Assembly: GCF_030817655.1 (NCBI RefSeq)
Contig: NZ_JAUSZM010000003.1
Location: 5,332,001-5,396,000 of the forward strand
Direction of reading: 5' to 3'
Source of the DNA: Streptomyces sp. V4I2
GTDB taxonomy: Bacteria > Actinomycetota > Actinomycetes > Streptomycetales > Streptomycetaceae
Length of the DNA stretch: 64,000 bases
Numbering within the stretch: the first letter of the stretch is position 1; every line of letters begins with the position of its first letter. The position numbers were made by a program, and so were the translations under genes. Below, in pieces: positions 1 through 8,291 of the stretch. Below the pieces are notes generated by a model, which ran no database searches, was not told where the DNA came from, and was given only the letters and a program-made list of their open reading frames with translations.

Positions 1-38
1 GGGTCGTAGGTGCGGGCGCGCTTCTTGGCCGGGGGCAT
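1..38 (-). CDS. Partial CDS, 5' end only, unknown product
   Basis: The first 13 codons of a minus-strand gene that runs off the window are visible. The start ATG is at base 38 and the peptide begins MPPAKKRARTYDP, a basic N-terminus. It lies about 170 bp downstream of purL on the same strand but behind a strong hairpin, so it is probably a separate transcription unit. Too little is visible to assign a family. Confidence 0.45.
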   Translation of the reverse strand, partial: MPPAKKRARTYD

Positions 39-155
39 GACGATCAGCCTAGGCGGACTGCTGTGCGGGGGGCGGGGGAGTCGAAGATCTCGCGGTTCCT
101 CGGGACAACGAGGCCGGGGCCGTCCATCGGCTGGATTGCAGGTGCGGCTCGGACG

Positions 156-187
156 AAGGCCCCGGCCGTCGGAACGGTCGGGGCCTT
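156..187 (-). terminator. Hairpin terminator downstream of purL
   Basis: A near-perfect inverted repeat (AAGGCCCC...GGGGCCTT arms, short loop) lies about 25 bp beyond the purL stop codon. It is GC-rich with no long T tract, as is usual for Streptomyces terminators. Confidence 0.6.
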
Positions 188-210
188 CACGGCCGTGCAG
201 CCGAAGGGAA

Positions 211-2469
211 TTACGCCAGCAGAGCCGGGATGGTCCCCTCGTGAGCCTCGCGCAGCTCCTCCAGCGACAGCTCGAACTCGCCCTGGAGCTCGACGCAGTC
301 GCCGTCGACGACACCGATGCGGGTGACGGGCAGACCCCGCGCCCCGCACATGTCGTTGAAGCGGACCTCTTCGGAGCGGGGAACGGCCACGACGGCGCGG
401 CCGGCCGACTCCGAGAAGAGGAGGGTGAAGGCGTCGAGTCCGTCCGGTACGACCAGACGCGCGCCCTTGCCGCCGAGCAGCGCCGACTCGACGACCGCCT
501 GGATCAGACCGCCGTCGGACAGGTCGTGCGCGGAGTCGATCATGCCGTCGCGGGAGGCGGAGATCAGGATCTCGGCGAGCAGGCGCTCGCGCTCCAGGTC
601 GACCTTCGGGGGCAGGCCGCCGAGGTGGTCGTGGATCACCTGCGACCAGGCCGAACCGCCGAACTCCTCGCGGGTGTCGCCGAGGAGGTAGAGCAGCTGG
701 CCCTCCTCCTGGAAGGCGACCGGCGTGCGGCGGGCCACGTCGTCGATGACGCCCAGGACCGCGACCACCGGGGTCGGGTGGATCGCCACCTCGCCGGTCT
801 GGTTGTAGAGCGACACGTTGCCGCCGGTGACCGGGGTGCCCAACTGCTGGCAGGCGTCGGCCAGTCCACGGATCGCCTCCGCGAACTGCCACATCACCGC
901 CGGGTCCTCGGGCGAGCCGAAGTTCAGGCAGTCGGAGACGGCGAGCGGCTTGGCACCGGTCGTGGCGACGTTGCGGTAGGCCTCGGAGAGGGCCAGTTGC
1001 GCGCCCGCGTACGGGTCCAGCTTGGTGTAGCGGCCGTTGCCGTCCGTCGCGATGGCGACGCCGAGGCCGGTCTCCTCGTCGATGCGGATCATCCCGGAGT
1101 CCTCGGGCTGGGCCAGCACCGTGTTGCCCTGCACGAAGTGGTCGTACTGGGAGGTGATCCAGGACTTGGAGGCCTGGTTCGGGGACGACACCAGCTTCAG
1201 GACCTGGTCCTTCAGCTCTTCGCTCGAAGAAGGCCGCGGGAGCTTGTTCGCGTCGTCCGCCTGGAGCGCGTCCTGCCAGGACGGGCGGGCGTACGGGCGC
1301 TCGTACGTCGGACCCTCGTGTGCCACCGTGCGCGGGTCGACGTCGACGATCTTGCCGCCGTGCCAGTAGATCTCCAGGCGGTCGCCGTCGGTGACCTCTC
1401 CGATCACCGTGGCGATGACGTCCCACTTGTCGCAGATCTCCAGGAAGCGGTCGACCTTCCCCGGCTCGACGACCGCGCACATGCGCTCCTGCGACTCGCT
1501 CATGAGGATTTCCTCGGGCGAGAGAGTCGAGTCGCGCAGGGGCACGTCGTCCAGAGTCACGCGCATGCCGCCGGAGCCGTTGGAGGCCAGCTCGGACGTG
1601 GCGCAGGACAGGCCCGCCGCACCCAGGTCCTGGATGCCGACGACCAGCTTCTCCTTGAACGCCTCCAGGGTGCACTCGATGAGGAGCTTCTCCTGGAAGG
1701 GGTCGCCCACCTGCACGGCCGGACGCTTCGACGGCTTGGCGTCGTCGAAGGTCTCGCTCGCCAGGATCGACGCGCCGCCGATGCCGTCGCCGCCCGTGCG
1801 GGCCCCGTACAGGATGACCTTGTTGCCCGCGCCGGACGCCTTCGCGAGGTGGATGTCCTCGTGCCGCATGACACCGATGGCACCGGCGTTGACCAGCGGG
1901 TTGCCCTGGTAGCAGGCGTCGAAGACGACCTCGCCGCCGATGTTGGGGAGGCCGAGGCAGTTGCCGTAACCGCCGATGCCGGCCACCACGCCGGGCAGGA
2001 CGCGCTTGGTGTCCGGGTGGTCGGCCGCACCGAACCGCAGCGGGTCGACGACCGCGACCGGCCGGGCACCCATCGCGATGATGTCGCGGACAATGCCGCC
2101 GACACCGGTCGCGGCGCCCTGGTACGGCTCCACGTACGACGGGTGGTTGTGCGACTCCACCTTGAAGGTGACCGCGTAGCCCTGGCCGACGTCGACGACA
2201 CCCGCGTTCTCGCCGATGCCCACGAGCAGGGCGTCGGACTGGGGGGCCTTCTCGCCGAACTGGCGCAGGTGCACCTTCGACGACTTGTACGAGCAGTGCT
2301 CGGACCACATGACGGAGTACATGGCGAGCTCGGCGCCGGTCGGGCGGCGGCCGAGGATCTCCACCACCCGCTCGTACTCGTCCTTCTTCAGGCCGAGTTC
2401 GGCCCAGGGCAGCTCGACGTCGGGGGTCGCGGTCGCGTGCTCGACCGTGTCCAGAGGCGTCCGGCTCAT
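211..2469 (-). CDS. purL: Phosphoribosylformylglycinamidine synthase subunit PurL
   Basis: This is the synthetase subunit of FGAM synthase, converting FGAR to FGAM with ATP and ammonia supplied by PurQ, in cytoplasmic purine synthesis. The product is 752 aa, the length of the small, three-subunit (PurSQL) form. The N-terminal segment MYSVMWSEHCSYKSS and the GGDGIGGAS motif are typical of the family. A longer reading frame exists, but the ATG at 2469 overlaps the purQ stop by 4 bp (ATGA), gives the usual N-terminus MSRTPLDTVEHA, and fits translational coupling. It is the last gene of the purS-purQ-purL operon. Confidence 0.97.
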   Translation of the reverse strand: MSRTPLDTVEHATATPDVELPWAELGLKKDEYERVVEILGRRPTGAELAMYSVMWSEHCSYKSSKVHLRQFGEKAPQSDALLVGIGENAGVVDVGQGYAVTFKVESHNHPSYVEPYQGAATGVGGIVRDIIAMGARPVAVVDPLRFGAADHPDTKRVLPGVVAGIGGYGNCLGLPNIGGEVVFDACYQGNPLVNAGAIGVMRHEDIHLAKASGAGNKVILYGARTGGDGIGGASILASETFDDAKPSKRPAVQVGDPFQEKLLIECTLEAFKEKLVVGIQDLGAAGLSCATSELASNGSGGMRVTLDDVPLRDSTLSPEEILMSESQERMCAVVEPGKVDRFLEICDKWDVIATVIGEVTDGDRLEIYWHGGKIVDVDPRTVAHEGPTYERPYARPSWQDALQADDANKLPRPSSSEELKDQVLKLVSSPNQASKSWITSQYDHFVQGNTVLAQPEDSGMIRIDEETGLGVAIATDGNGRYTKLDPYAGAQLALSEAYRNVATTGAKPLAVSDCLNFGSPEDPAVMWQFAEAIRGLADACQQLGTPVTGGNVSLYNQTGEVAIHPTPVVAVLGVIDDVARRTPVAFQEEGQLLYLLGDTREEFGGSAWSQVIHDHLGGLPPKVDLERERLLAEILISASRDGMIDSAHDLSDGGLIQAVVESALLGGKGARLVVPDGLDAFTLLFSESAGRAVVAVPRSEEVRFNDMCGARGLPVTRIGVVDGDCVELQGEFELSLEELREAHEGTIPALLA

Positions 2470-3146
2470 ACGTTGACCAGCTTCTTGAGGATCGAGGTGA
2501 AGAAGGGGAGGCCGTCGGTGCGGCCGGTGCCGATGAGCGGCTCCACGGCGTGCTCCGGGTGCGGCATCAGGCCTACGACGTTCCCGGCCTCGTTGCTGAT
2601 GCCGGCGATGTCGCGCAGCGAACCGTTCGGATTGAAGTCCATGTACCGGAAGGCGACCCTGCCCTCGGCCTCGAGCTTGTCGAGCGTGTACTCGTCGGCG
2701 ACGTACCGGCCGTCCATGTTCTTCAGCGGGATGTTGATCTCCTGGCCGGCCGAGTAGTCGGTGGTCCAGGCGGTGTCCGCGTTCTCCACCCGCAGCTTCT
2801 GGTCGCGGCAGATGAAGTGGAGGTGGTCGTTGCCGAGCATCCCGCCCGGGAGGAGGTGGGCCTCGGTGAGGATCTGGAAGCCGTTGCAGATGCCGAGGAC
2901 CGGGAGGCCCGCCTTCGCCTGCTCGATGAGGGGCTCCATCACCGGCGAGAAGCGCGCGATGGCGCCGGCGCGCAGATAGTCGCCGTAGGAGAAACCGCCG
3001 CACAGCACCACGGCGTCGACCTGGTGGAGGTCCTTGTCCTTGTGCCAGAGGGCGACCGGTTCGGCGCCCGCGAGGCGGATCGCGCGCTGAGTGTCCCGGT
3101 CGTCGAGGCTGCCCGGGAAAGTGACGACGCCAATACGAGCGGTCAC
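2466..3146 (-). CDS. purQ: FGAM synthase glutaminase subunit PurQ
   Basis: This is a class I glutamine amidotransferase of 226 aa that releases ammonia from glutamine for PurL. The nucleophile is Cys87 in VLGICNGFQ and the His/Glu of the triad are in MPHPEHAVE (about residues 194-202). It overlaps purS upstream and purL downstream by 4 bp each, so the three subunits are probably made in a coupled way. Length and motifs are complete. Confidence 0.97.
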   Translation of the reverse strand: MTARIGVVTFPGSLDDRDTQRAIRLAGAEPVALWHKDKDLHQVDAVVLCGGFSYGDYLRAGAIARFSPVMEPLIEQAKAGLPVLGICNGFQILTEAHLLPGGMLGNDHLHFICRDQKLRVENADTAWTTDYSAGQEINIPLKNMDGRYVADEYTLDKLEAEGRVAFRYMDFNPNGSLRDIAGISNEAGNVVGLMPHPEHAVEPLIGTGRTDGLPFFTSILKKLVNV

Positions 3147-3406
3147 TTCACGGCCTCCGCGACTTCCTCCACCTTGACGGTGAAGTCCTCGATCACGGTG
3201 TTGGCAAGGAAGGATTCCGCAAGATCGTGGATGCGGGCGAGCGTTGCCTCGTCGACCGGTCCGTCAACTTCCAGTTCGAATCGCTTTCCCTGACGTACGT
3301 CCGAGATGCCTTCGAAACCGAGCCGCGGCAGTGCGCGCTGCACCGCCTGGCCCTGGGGGTCGAGGATCTCCGGCTTGAGCATGACGTCGACTACGACGCG
3401 TGCCAC
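3143..3406 (-). CDS. purS: FGAM synthase subunit PurS
   Basis: This is the small structural subunit that bridges PurL and PurQ in the Gram-positive type FGAM synthase. The open frame allows a GTG at 3412, but I prefer the GTG at 3406. It gives the standard N-terminus (M)ARVVVDVMLKPEILDPQG and places a GGGAG ribosome-binding site 5 nt upstream. The product is 87 aa. It is the first gene of purSQL, with a 4-bp overlap into purQ. Confidence 0.93.
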   Translation of the reverse strand: MARVVVDVMLKPEILDPQGQAVQRALPRLGFEGISDVRQGKRFELEVDGPVDEATLARIHDLAESFLANTVIEDFTVKVEEVAEAVK

Positions 3407-3757
3407 TGGCACTCCCGGTGTTGTGGTGCTGAGCAGGTTCCTGCAGGTGTCTTCAGACTACCCGCACAAAATTTCTACGCGGGTAGAGTTGTAGGAATCT
3501 ACGTGACGGCTGTCACGATCCGGTATCGGAAGGGTGCCTTCGCGAAAAGTTCAGGGAAAGATCCCGAATCGATGCGCCGCATCTATTGCGCCGGGGACAC
3601 GCGGACAGATTTAGTCGGGCTTCACAATGCAATGCCGGGCACTGTACAAATGAATTGGCAATAGCCGATACTTTGCCCAATAACAGGCGGACAGTCGGCA
3701 TCTCCAGGACGTCCTGGCACGTCATCGCAGAGATGCCGCACGAAGGGACCGATATTC
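3407..3757. other. Divergent intergenic region purS / lsr2-like gene
   Basis: About 350 bp without a gene. It must hold the divergent promoters of purSQL (minus) and the Lsr2-like gene (plus). It is noticeably more AT-rich than its surroundings, with AAAATTT at 3468-3474 and ATTGGCAATAG near 3654-3664. It contains a perfect 8-bp inverted repeat listed separately. I cannot place -10/-35 boxes with confidence. Confidence 0.6.
3458..3486. promoter_or_regulatory. Inverted repeat upstream of purSQL, candidate operator
   Basis: CTACCCGC (3458-3465) and GCGGGTAG (3479-3486) form a perfect 8-bp inverted repeat with a 13-bp AT-rich spacer. It lies 50-80 bp upstream of the purS start, where a repressor or activator site would be expected. 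It resembles no regulator site I can name, and its binding protein is unknown. Confidence 0.4.
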
Positions 3758-4075
3758 GTGGCGCAGCGTGTCGTGGTCACTCTCTTTGACGACATCGACG
3801 GCTCGGAAGCGGCGGAAACGATCGCCTTCGGACTCGACGGCAAGTCGTACGAGATCGACCTGAACCAGGTCAATGCCAAGAAACTGCGTGAGGCACTCGA
3901 GCCCTACGTGGAGGCCGGCCGCAAGCGGTCGCGGTCGGGCAAGGCGTACAAGCAGACGGAGGTCGCTCCCGACCCGGCGGCCGTCCGGGCCTGGGCCCAG
4001 GCCAACAAGATGGACGTCCCGGCGCGTGGCCGGATCCCGAAGAAGGTCTACGAGGCGTTCGCCGCCGCCCGCTGA
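3758..4075 (+). CDS. Lsr2-family nucleoid-associated protein (LsrL-type paralogue)
   Basis: A 105-aa H-NS-like xenogeneic silencer. The N-terminal oligomerisation part (about residues 1-60, starting MAQRVVVTLFDDIDGSEA) is followed by a basic linker and the C-terminal DNA-binding part with the AT-hook-like RGR in PARGRIPKKVYEAF. The GTG start is preceded by a GAAGGGACC-type ribosome-binding site. Streptomyces usually carry two Lsr2 paralogues. The position beside purSQL matches the one I know as LsrL rather than the main Lsr2, but that assignment is from memory of synteny. Such proteins silence AT-rich foreign DNA, such as the ATPase gene at 28.7-30.4 kb. Confidence 0.92.
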   Translation: MAQRVVVTLFDDIDGSEAAETIAFGLDGKSYEIDLNQVNAKKLREALEPYVEAGRKRSRSGKAYKQTEVAPDPAAVRAWAQANKMDVPARGRIPKKVYEAFAAAR

Positions 4076-4118
4076 GCGCGGGCCGACGCCTGGTCACCCG
4101 CCCCTCGGGGGAACCGAC

Positions 4119-4149
4119 TTGCGCTGCACCCCTCCTGGTCAGCTAGAGT
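4119..4149 (+). promoter_or_regulatory. Probable tRNA promoter
   Basis: TTGCGC (4119-4124) and TAGAGT (4144-4149) are separated by 19 bp and end about 50 bp before the tRNA-Gly(TCC) gene. They match the housekeeping sigma consensus reasonably well. The promoter probably serves both tRNA-Gly genes. Confidence 0.45.
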
Positions 4150-4198
4150 CTGAAGCACGCCGAGGGGCGAGGCCGAAAGGCCCGGCTCCGAAGTACAC

Positions 4199-4270
4199 GC
4201 GGGTGTAGTTCAGTAGTAGAACATCCCCCTTCCAGGGGGAAGGCGCAGTGTGCAATTCCTGTCACCCGCT
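4199..4270 (+). tRNA. tRNA-Gly (anticodon TCC)
   Basis: A 72-nt cloverleaf. The acceptor arms GCGGGTG and CACCCGC pair, the anticodon stem-loop is CCCCCTTCCAGGGGG with TCC in the loop, and the T arm TGCAATTCCTG is slightly unusual. CCA is not encoded. It is 80 bp upstream of a second tRNA-Gly and is probably co-transcribed with it. Confidence 0.92.
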
Positions 4271-4350
4271 CTGCACCGCCGGTCCTGTCCCTCTTGTGGA
4301 TCAGGTAGGCTGGTGTACGCGCCGATCGGTGAGAGCCGGTCGGAGGCAAT

Positions 4351-4423
4351 GCGGACGTAGCTCAGTTGGTAGAGCGCAACCTTGCCAAGGTTGAGGTCGC
4401 CAGTTCGAACCTGGTCGTCCGCT
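4351..4423 (+). tRNA. tRNA-Gly (anticodon GCC), copy 1
   Basis: A 73-nt tRNA with acceptor GCGGACG/CGTCCGC, anticodon loop CTTGCCAAG (GCC) and the canonical T loop GTTCGAACC. An identical copy lies at 8176-8248. The next gene region is an ABC/two-component cassette. Confidence 0.96.
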
Positions 4424-4430
4424 CCATGGG

Positions 4431-4461
4431 AAAGACCCCGGTCATCGAACGGGGTCTTTTT
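4431..4461 (+). terminator. Rho-independent terminator after tRNA-Gly pair
   Basis: AAAGACCCCG and CGGGGTCTTTTT form a 9-10 bp stem with a T tract directly behind copy 1 of tRNA-Gly(GCC). Confidence 0.85.
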
Positions 4462-4564
4462 CGTGTGCCCTCTTCGCGGCCGTGGGCATGCGTCTGACAT
4501 TTGTCATGCCGAGTGATGACAGCCCGCACTGCTGCCGGGCCGCCGGTGGCGGAACGCTGAAGGC

Positions 4565-5521
4565 ATGGATGCCAACGAACACGGAGACGTGATTGAGGTC
4601 ACCGACCTGCGGCGTGTGTACGGGGGCGGCTTCGAGGCGGTGCGCGGGATCTCCTTCTCCGTGCGCCGCGGCGAGGTCTTCGCCCTGCTGGGCACCAACG
4701 GGGCGGGTAAGACGTCCACGGTCGAACTGCTGGAGGGGCTCGCGCGGCCGGCCGGGGGGCGGGTGCGGGTCCTCGGCCGTGATCCCTACGCCGAGCGGGC
4801 CGTCGTACGGCCTCGGACGGGTGTGATGTTGCAGGAGGGCGGGTTTCCGTCCGAGCTGACCGTCGCCGAGACCGCGCGGATGTGGGCGGGGTGCGTGAGC
4901 GGGGCGCGGCCCGAGCGGGAGGTGCTCGCGCTGGTCGGGCTCGAGCGCCGGGCGGGCGTACGGGTGAAGCAGTTGTCCGGGGGTGAACGGCGGCGCCTGG
5001 ACCTGGCGCTCGCGCTGCTCGGCGAGCCCGAGGTGCTGTTCCTCGACGAGCCGACGACCGGGCTGGACGCCGAAGGGCGCCGGGAGACCTGGGAGCTGGT
5101 GGGCGCGCTGCGCGACGGCGGTACGACGGTGCTGCTGACCACGCACTATCTGGAGGAGGCCGAGGATCTCGCCGACCGGCTCGCCATCCTGCACGAAGGG
5201 CGGATCGCGGCCGCGGGCACGCCGGCCGAGGTGACCGCCGCGCAGCCCTCCCGGATCTCCTTCGAGCTGCCCGACGGGTACTTCCTGGGCGACCTGCCGC
5301 CGCTCGGTGAGCTGGGGGTGAGCGGGCACGAGGCCGAGGGGAACGTCGTACGGCTGCGGACCCGGGAGCTTCAGCGGACGGCCACCGGGGTGCTGGGGTG
5401 GGCCGAGCGGGCCGGGGTCGAGCTGCGGCGGCTCGATGTGCGGTCGGCGTCGCTGGAGGAGGCGTTCCTGGGGATCGCCCGCGAGGCCTCCTCCGAGACC
5501 GCAGAGGAGTACGCGGCATGA
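4565..5521 (+). CDS. ABC transporter ATP-binding protein (drug/lipid exporter type)
   Basis: A 318-aa ABC ATPase. Walker A is GTNGAGKT (about 43-50), the signature is QLSGGERRR, and Walker B is VLFLDEPTTGLD followed by the H-loop TTHYLEEAE. It should power the permease encoded next, whose ATG overlaps its stop by 4 bp. Together they form a two-component ABC-2 exporter of the daunorubicin-resistance/Nod type, substrate unknown. The sensor kinase and response regulator downstream probably control it. Confidence 0.93.
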   Translation: MDANEHGDVIEVTDLRRVYGGGFEAVRGISFSVRRGEVFALLGTNGAGKTSTVELLEGLARPAGGRVRVLGRDPYAERAVVRPRTGVMLQEGGFPSELTVAETARMWAGCVSGARPEREVLALVGLERRAGVRVKQLSGGERRRLDLALALLGEPEVLFLDEPTTGLDAEGRRETWELVGALRDGGTTVLLTTHYLEEAEDLADRLAILHEGRIAAAGTPAEVTAAQPSRISFELPDGYFLGDLPPLGELGVSGHEAEGNVVRLRTRELQRTATGVLGWAERAGVELRRLDVRSASLEEAFLGIAREASSETAEEYAA

Positions 5522-6294
5522 GCGGGGCCGTCACCACTCCGGCGGGGCGCGTCGCGGCGCTCGCGCGGGCCGAGCTGACCCTGTTCGGGCGGAGCAAGGG
5601 CATGATCGTCACGGCGGTGTTCGTGCCGCTGGTGCTGCCGGTCAGTGCGCGGGCGGCGGTCCAGGACATGGATCTCGCCGGCTCCGGGCTGAACGTCGGG
5701 CTGGTGGTGCTGCCCGGGGCCATCGGGTTCTCGCTGCTGTTCGCGGTGTACTCGGCGCTCGTGGGCGTCTTCGTCGGGCGGCGCGAGGAACTCGTCCTCA
5801 AACGACTGCGCACCGGTGAGCCGCGGGACGGGGAGATCCTGGCCGGGGCCGCGCTGCCGGCCGTCGCGACAGGGCTGGTGCAGTGCCTGATCCTGGCGGT
5901 GGGCTGTTCCGTTCTGCTCGATGTGGCTGCCCCCGAAGCTCCCCAACTCGCGGTCGTGGGCGTCGGGTTGAGTCTGGTCATGTGTGCGGCGCTGGCCGCC
6001 GTGACGGCGAGCTTCACGCGTACCGTGGAGAGCGCTCAGGTCACCTCTGTGCCGCTGTTGATGGCCTCGGCGGTGGGCTCCGGGGTCGCCGTACCGCTCG
6101 AGCTGATGCCGGACCGGGTGGCGTCGGTGCTGGAACTGCTGCCGCTGTCACCCGTGATGACGCTGGTGCGGGGCGGGTGGACCGGGGAGCTGTCGGCCTA
6201 TGAGGCGGTGGGGCCGGTGATGACCGCACTGGCCTGGACCCTGTTGGGCGTGTTTGCTGTACGGCGGTGGTTCCGGTGGGAGCCGAGGCGCTGA
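5518..6294 (+). CDS. ABC-2 type transporter permease
   Basis: A 258-aa membrane protein with about six hydrophobic segments (for example LNVGLVVLPGAIGFSLLFAVY and LLMASAVGSGVAVPLEL). The ATG at 5518 overlaps the ATPase stop as ATGA. A longer frame starting at 5398 exists but lies inside the ATPase gene. It pairs with the upstream ATPase as an exporter, and the C-terminal end lies 11 bp before the sensor kinase start. Confidence 0.9.
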   Translation: MSGAVTTPAGRVAALARAELTLFGRSKGMIVTAVFVPLVLPVSARAAVQDMDLAGSGLNVGLVVLPGAIGFSLLFAVYSALVGVFVGRREELVLKRLRTGEPRDGEILAGAALPAVATGLVQCLILAVGCSVLLDVAAPEAPQLAVVGVGLSLVMCAALAAVTASFTRTVESAQVTSVPLLMASAVGSGVAVPLELMPDRVASVLELLPLSPVMTLVRGGWTGELSAYEAVGPVMTALAWTLLGVFAVRRWFRWEPRR

Positions 6295-6305
6295 GGGACG
6301 GGGGC

Positions 6306-7541
6306 ATGGACATGCGGGGACCGGCCGGGTGGTGGCGGGGCAAGAGCACACCGGCGAAGGTCGAGGCGTACACGCGGTCGACGTTCCACTTCTTCGCGGT
6401 GCTGGAGATCGCGACGATCGGGCTCACCTCGTTCTGGCAGGTCGAGGCCTGGCTCGCGGGCTCGTTGCTGCTGATGGTGGGCGTGCACGGGGTGGTGTGC
6501 GCGGTGACCGCGTCGCGGGCGCTGGACTGGACGCGCGGTCGGCGTGAGCAGCCCGTACGGCTGCTCTGGACGCTCGGCGCGATCACCGCCGCGGTCGGCT
6601 GCGCGTCCCTCGCGATCGCCCAGTACGGCCCCGGCGGTGACGACGTCGGCGGCGCGGCGGGCGGGGCCTTCGGCGTCGTCCTGATCTTCGGCGTCGGCAC
6701 ACTCGCGCTCGGTGTCCGCGACCGGCGGCAGGTGTACACGCTCGTCGGCGGCTCCGCGGCCGGCCCCGGAGCCCTGTCGCTCGCCCTGGGCACCCCCGGC
6801 GCCGCCGCGCTGGCGTCGACGGTGGCCGTGCTGTTCGGCTCCGCCGTCCTCGCCTTCACCTCCGTGTTCTCCGTCTGGCTCCTCAACGCCTTCTACGAAC
6901 TCGACGAGGCCCGCGAGACGCGCGCCCGGCTCGCCGTCGCCGAGGAACGGCTGCGGTTCGGGCGCGACCTGCACGACGTGCTGGGGCGCAACCTCGCCGT
7001 GATCGCCCTCAAGAGCGAACTGGCCGTGCAGCTGGCGCGGCGCGGGCGGGCCGAGGCCGTGGAGCAGATGATCGAGGTGCAGCGGATCGCGCAGGAGTCG
7101 CAGCGCGAGGTGCGGGACGTCGTACGCGGGTACCGGGAGGCCGACCTCGGAGTCGAACTCGCCGGTGCGCACGGAGTGTTGACGGCCGCGGGGATCCGGT
7201 GCGAGGTGACGGGCGGCGAGCCGGCCGGGCTGCCCGGCGAGGTGGAGTCGGCGCTCGCGTGGGTGGTGCGGGAGACGACGACGAACGTGTTGCGGCACGG
7301 GGATGCCGGTTGGTGTGCGGTGGAGGTCCGGATCGCGGAGGGACGGGTGGTGCTGACGGTGGAGAACGACGGGGCGGCGTCGGCCCGCGCGGGTGCGGGC
7401 GGCTCGGGGCTGGCCGGGCTGCGGGATGGGCTGGCCGCGGTGGAGGGGACGCTGGCGGCGGGGCGGGTCGACGGAGGGCTGTTCCGGGTGGTGGCCGAGG
7501 TGCCGTTGGTCACGGCCGGTGCGAGTGAGGTCATGGCGTGA
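6306..7541 (+). CDS. DesK/NarX-like sensor histidine kinase
   Basis: A 411-aa kinase with about six N-terminal membrane segments (residues 25-190), a HisKA_3 dimerisation domain with His223 in FGRDLHDVLGRNLA, and an HATPase domain (VVRETTTNVLRHGD and GGSGLAGLRDGL). ATG 6306 follows GAGGGACGGGGGC; an earlier GTG at 6267 lies inside the permease gene. It should phosphorylate the response regulator encoded next, with which it overlaps by 4 bp (GTGA). Systems of this kind often sense membrane or envelope state and control the adjacent ABC exporter. Confidence 0.92.
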   Translation: MDMRGPAGWWRGKSTPAKVEAYTRSTFHFFAVLEIATIGLTSFWQVEAWLAGSLLLMVGVHGVVCAVTASRALDWTRGRREQPVRLLWTLGAITAAVGCASLAIAQYGPGGDDVGGAAGGAFGVVLIFGVGTLALGVRDRRQVYTLVGGSAAGPGALSLALGTPGAAALASTVAVLFGSAVLAFTSVFSVWLLNAFYELDEARETRARLAVAEERLRFGRDLHDVLGRNLAVIALKSELAVQLARRGRAEAVEQMIEVQRIAQESQREVRDVVRGYREADLGVELAGAHGVLTAAGIRCEVTGGEPAGLPGEVESALAWVVRETTTNVLRHGDAGWCAVEVRIAEGRVVLTVENDGAASARAGAGGSGLAGLRDGLAAVEGTLAAGRVDGGLFRVVAEVPLVTAGASEVMA

Positions 7542-8152
7542 CCCCTCCCGTACGCCTTCTGCTCGCCGACGACGAGCACCTCATCCGGGGTGCGCTCGCC
7601 GCGCTGCTCTCGCTGGAGGACGATCTCGTCGTCGTGGCCGAGGCGGCGACCGGGCCCGAGGCGCTGGCCATGGCCCGTGCCCACGCCCCCGATGTCGCCG
7701 TCCTCGATCTGCAGATGCCCGGGGCCGACGGTGTGAAGGTCGCCACATCCCTGCGCGCCGAGCTGTCCGACTGCCGGGTGCTGATCGTGACCGGTCACGG
7801 GCGGCCGGGGCATCTGAAGCGGGCCCTCGAGGCGGGGGTCCGGGGATTCGTGCCGAAGACCGTCAGCGCCCAGCGGCTCGCGGAGATCATCCGCACGGTG
7901 CACGCCGGAAACCGTTACATCGATCCCGAGTTGGCCGCCGACGCCATCTCCGCCGGCGACTCGCCGCTGACCGCGCGAGAGGCGGAGGTCCTCGAGCTCG
8001 CCGCCGACGGGGCGCCCGTCGCGGAGATCGCCGAGCGGGCCGCACTGTCGCAGGGAACCGTACGGAACTACCTGTCGTCGGCCGTCTCCAAGCTCGGGGC
8101 GGAAAACCGTCACACGGCAGTGCGGCTCGCCCGCGAGCGAGGTTGGGTATAG
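7538..8152 (+). CDS. NarL/FixJ-family response regulator
   Basis: A 204-aa regulator. The receiver domain has the acidic pair DD at 11-12, the phospho-acceptor Asp57 in VAVLDLQMPG, and Lys in VPKTVSA. A LuxR-type helix-turn-helix covers about residues 140-198 (LTAREAEVLELAADG). GTG start, coupled to the kinase by a GTGA overlap. It is the last gene of the ABC-kinase-regulator cassette and ends 23 bp before a tRNA-Gly. Confidence 0.94.
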   Translation: MTPPVRLLLADDEHLIRGALAALLSLEDDLVVVAEAATGPEALAMARAHAPDVAVLDLQMPGADGVKVATSLRAELSDCRVLIVTGHGRPGHLKRALEAGVRGFVPKTVSAQRLAEIIRTVHAGNRYIDPELAADAISAGDSPLTAREAEVLELAADGAPVAEIAERAALSQGTVRNYLSSAVSKLGAENRHTAVRLARERGWV

Positions 8153-8175
8153 TTGCTCTCGCGCCACGGCGCAGT

Positions 8176-8248
8176 GCGGACGTAGCTCAGTTGGTAGAGC
8201 GCAACCTTGCCAAGGTTGAGGTCGCCAGTTCGAACCTGGTCGTCCGCT
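8176..8248 (+). tRNA. tRNA-Gly (anticodon GCC), copy 2
   Basis: Identical over all 73 nt to the copy at 4351-4423. The two copies flank the 3.7-kb ABC/two-component cassette as direct repeats. Confidence 0.96.
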
Positions 8249-8256
8249 CTGAATCG

Positions 8257-8285
8257 GCCCCCCGGCTTCTGCCGGGGGGCTTCTT
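8257..8285. terminator. Bidirectional terminator between tRNA-Gly and purC
   Basis: GCCCCCCGGC and GCCGGGGGGC form a perfect 10-bp stem with a TTCT loop, followed by TTCTT. It lies between convergent genes and can serve both. Confidence 0.8.
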
Positions 8286-8291
8286 CGTGTC

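Noticed and set aside
10..2757. 915-aa plus-strand open frame across purL and purQ
   Set aside because: Antisense shadow of purL/purQ caused by GC-rich third positions; composition is Arg/Gly/Ala/Val-rich without domains.
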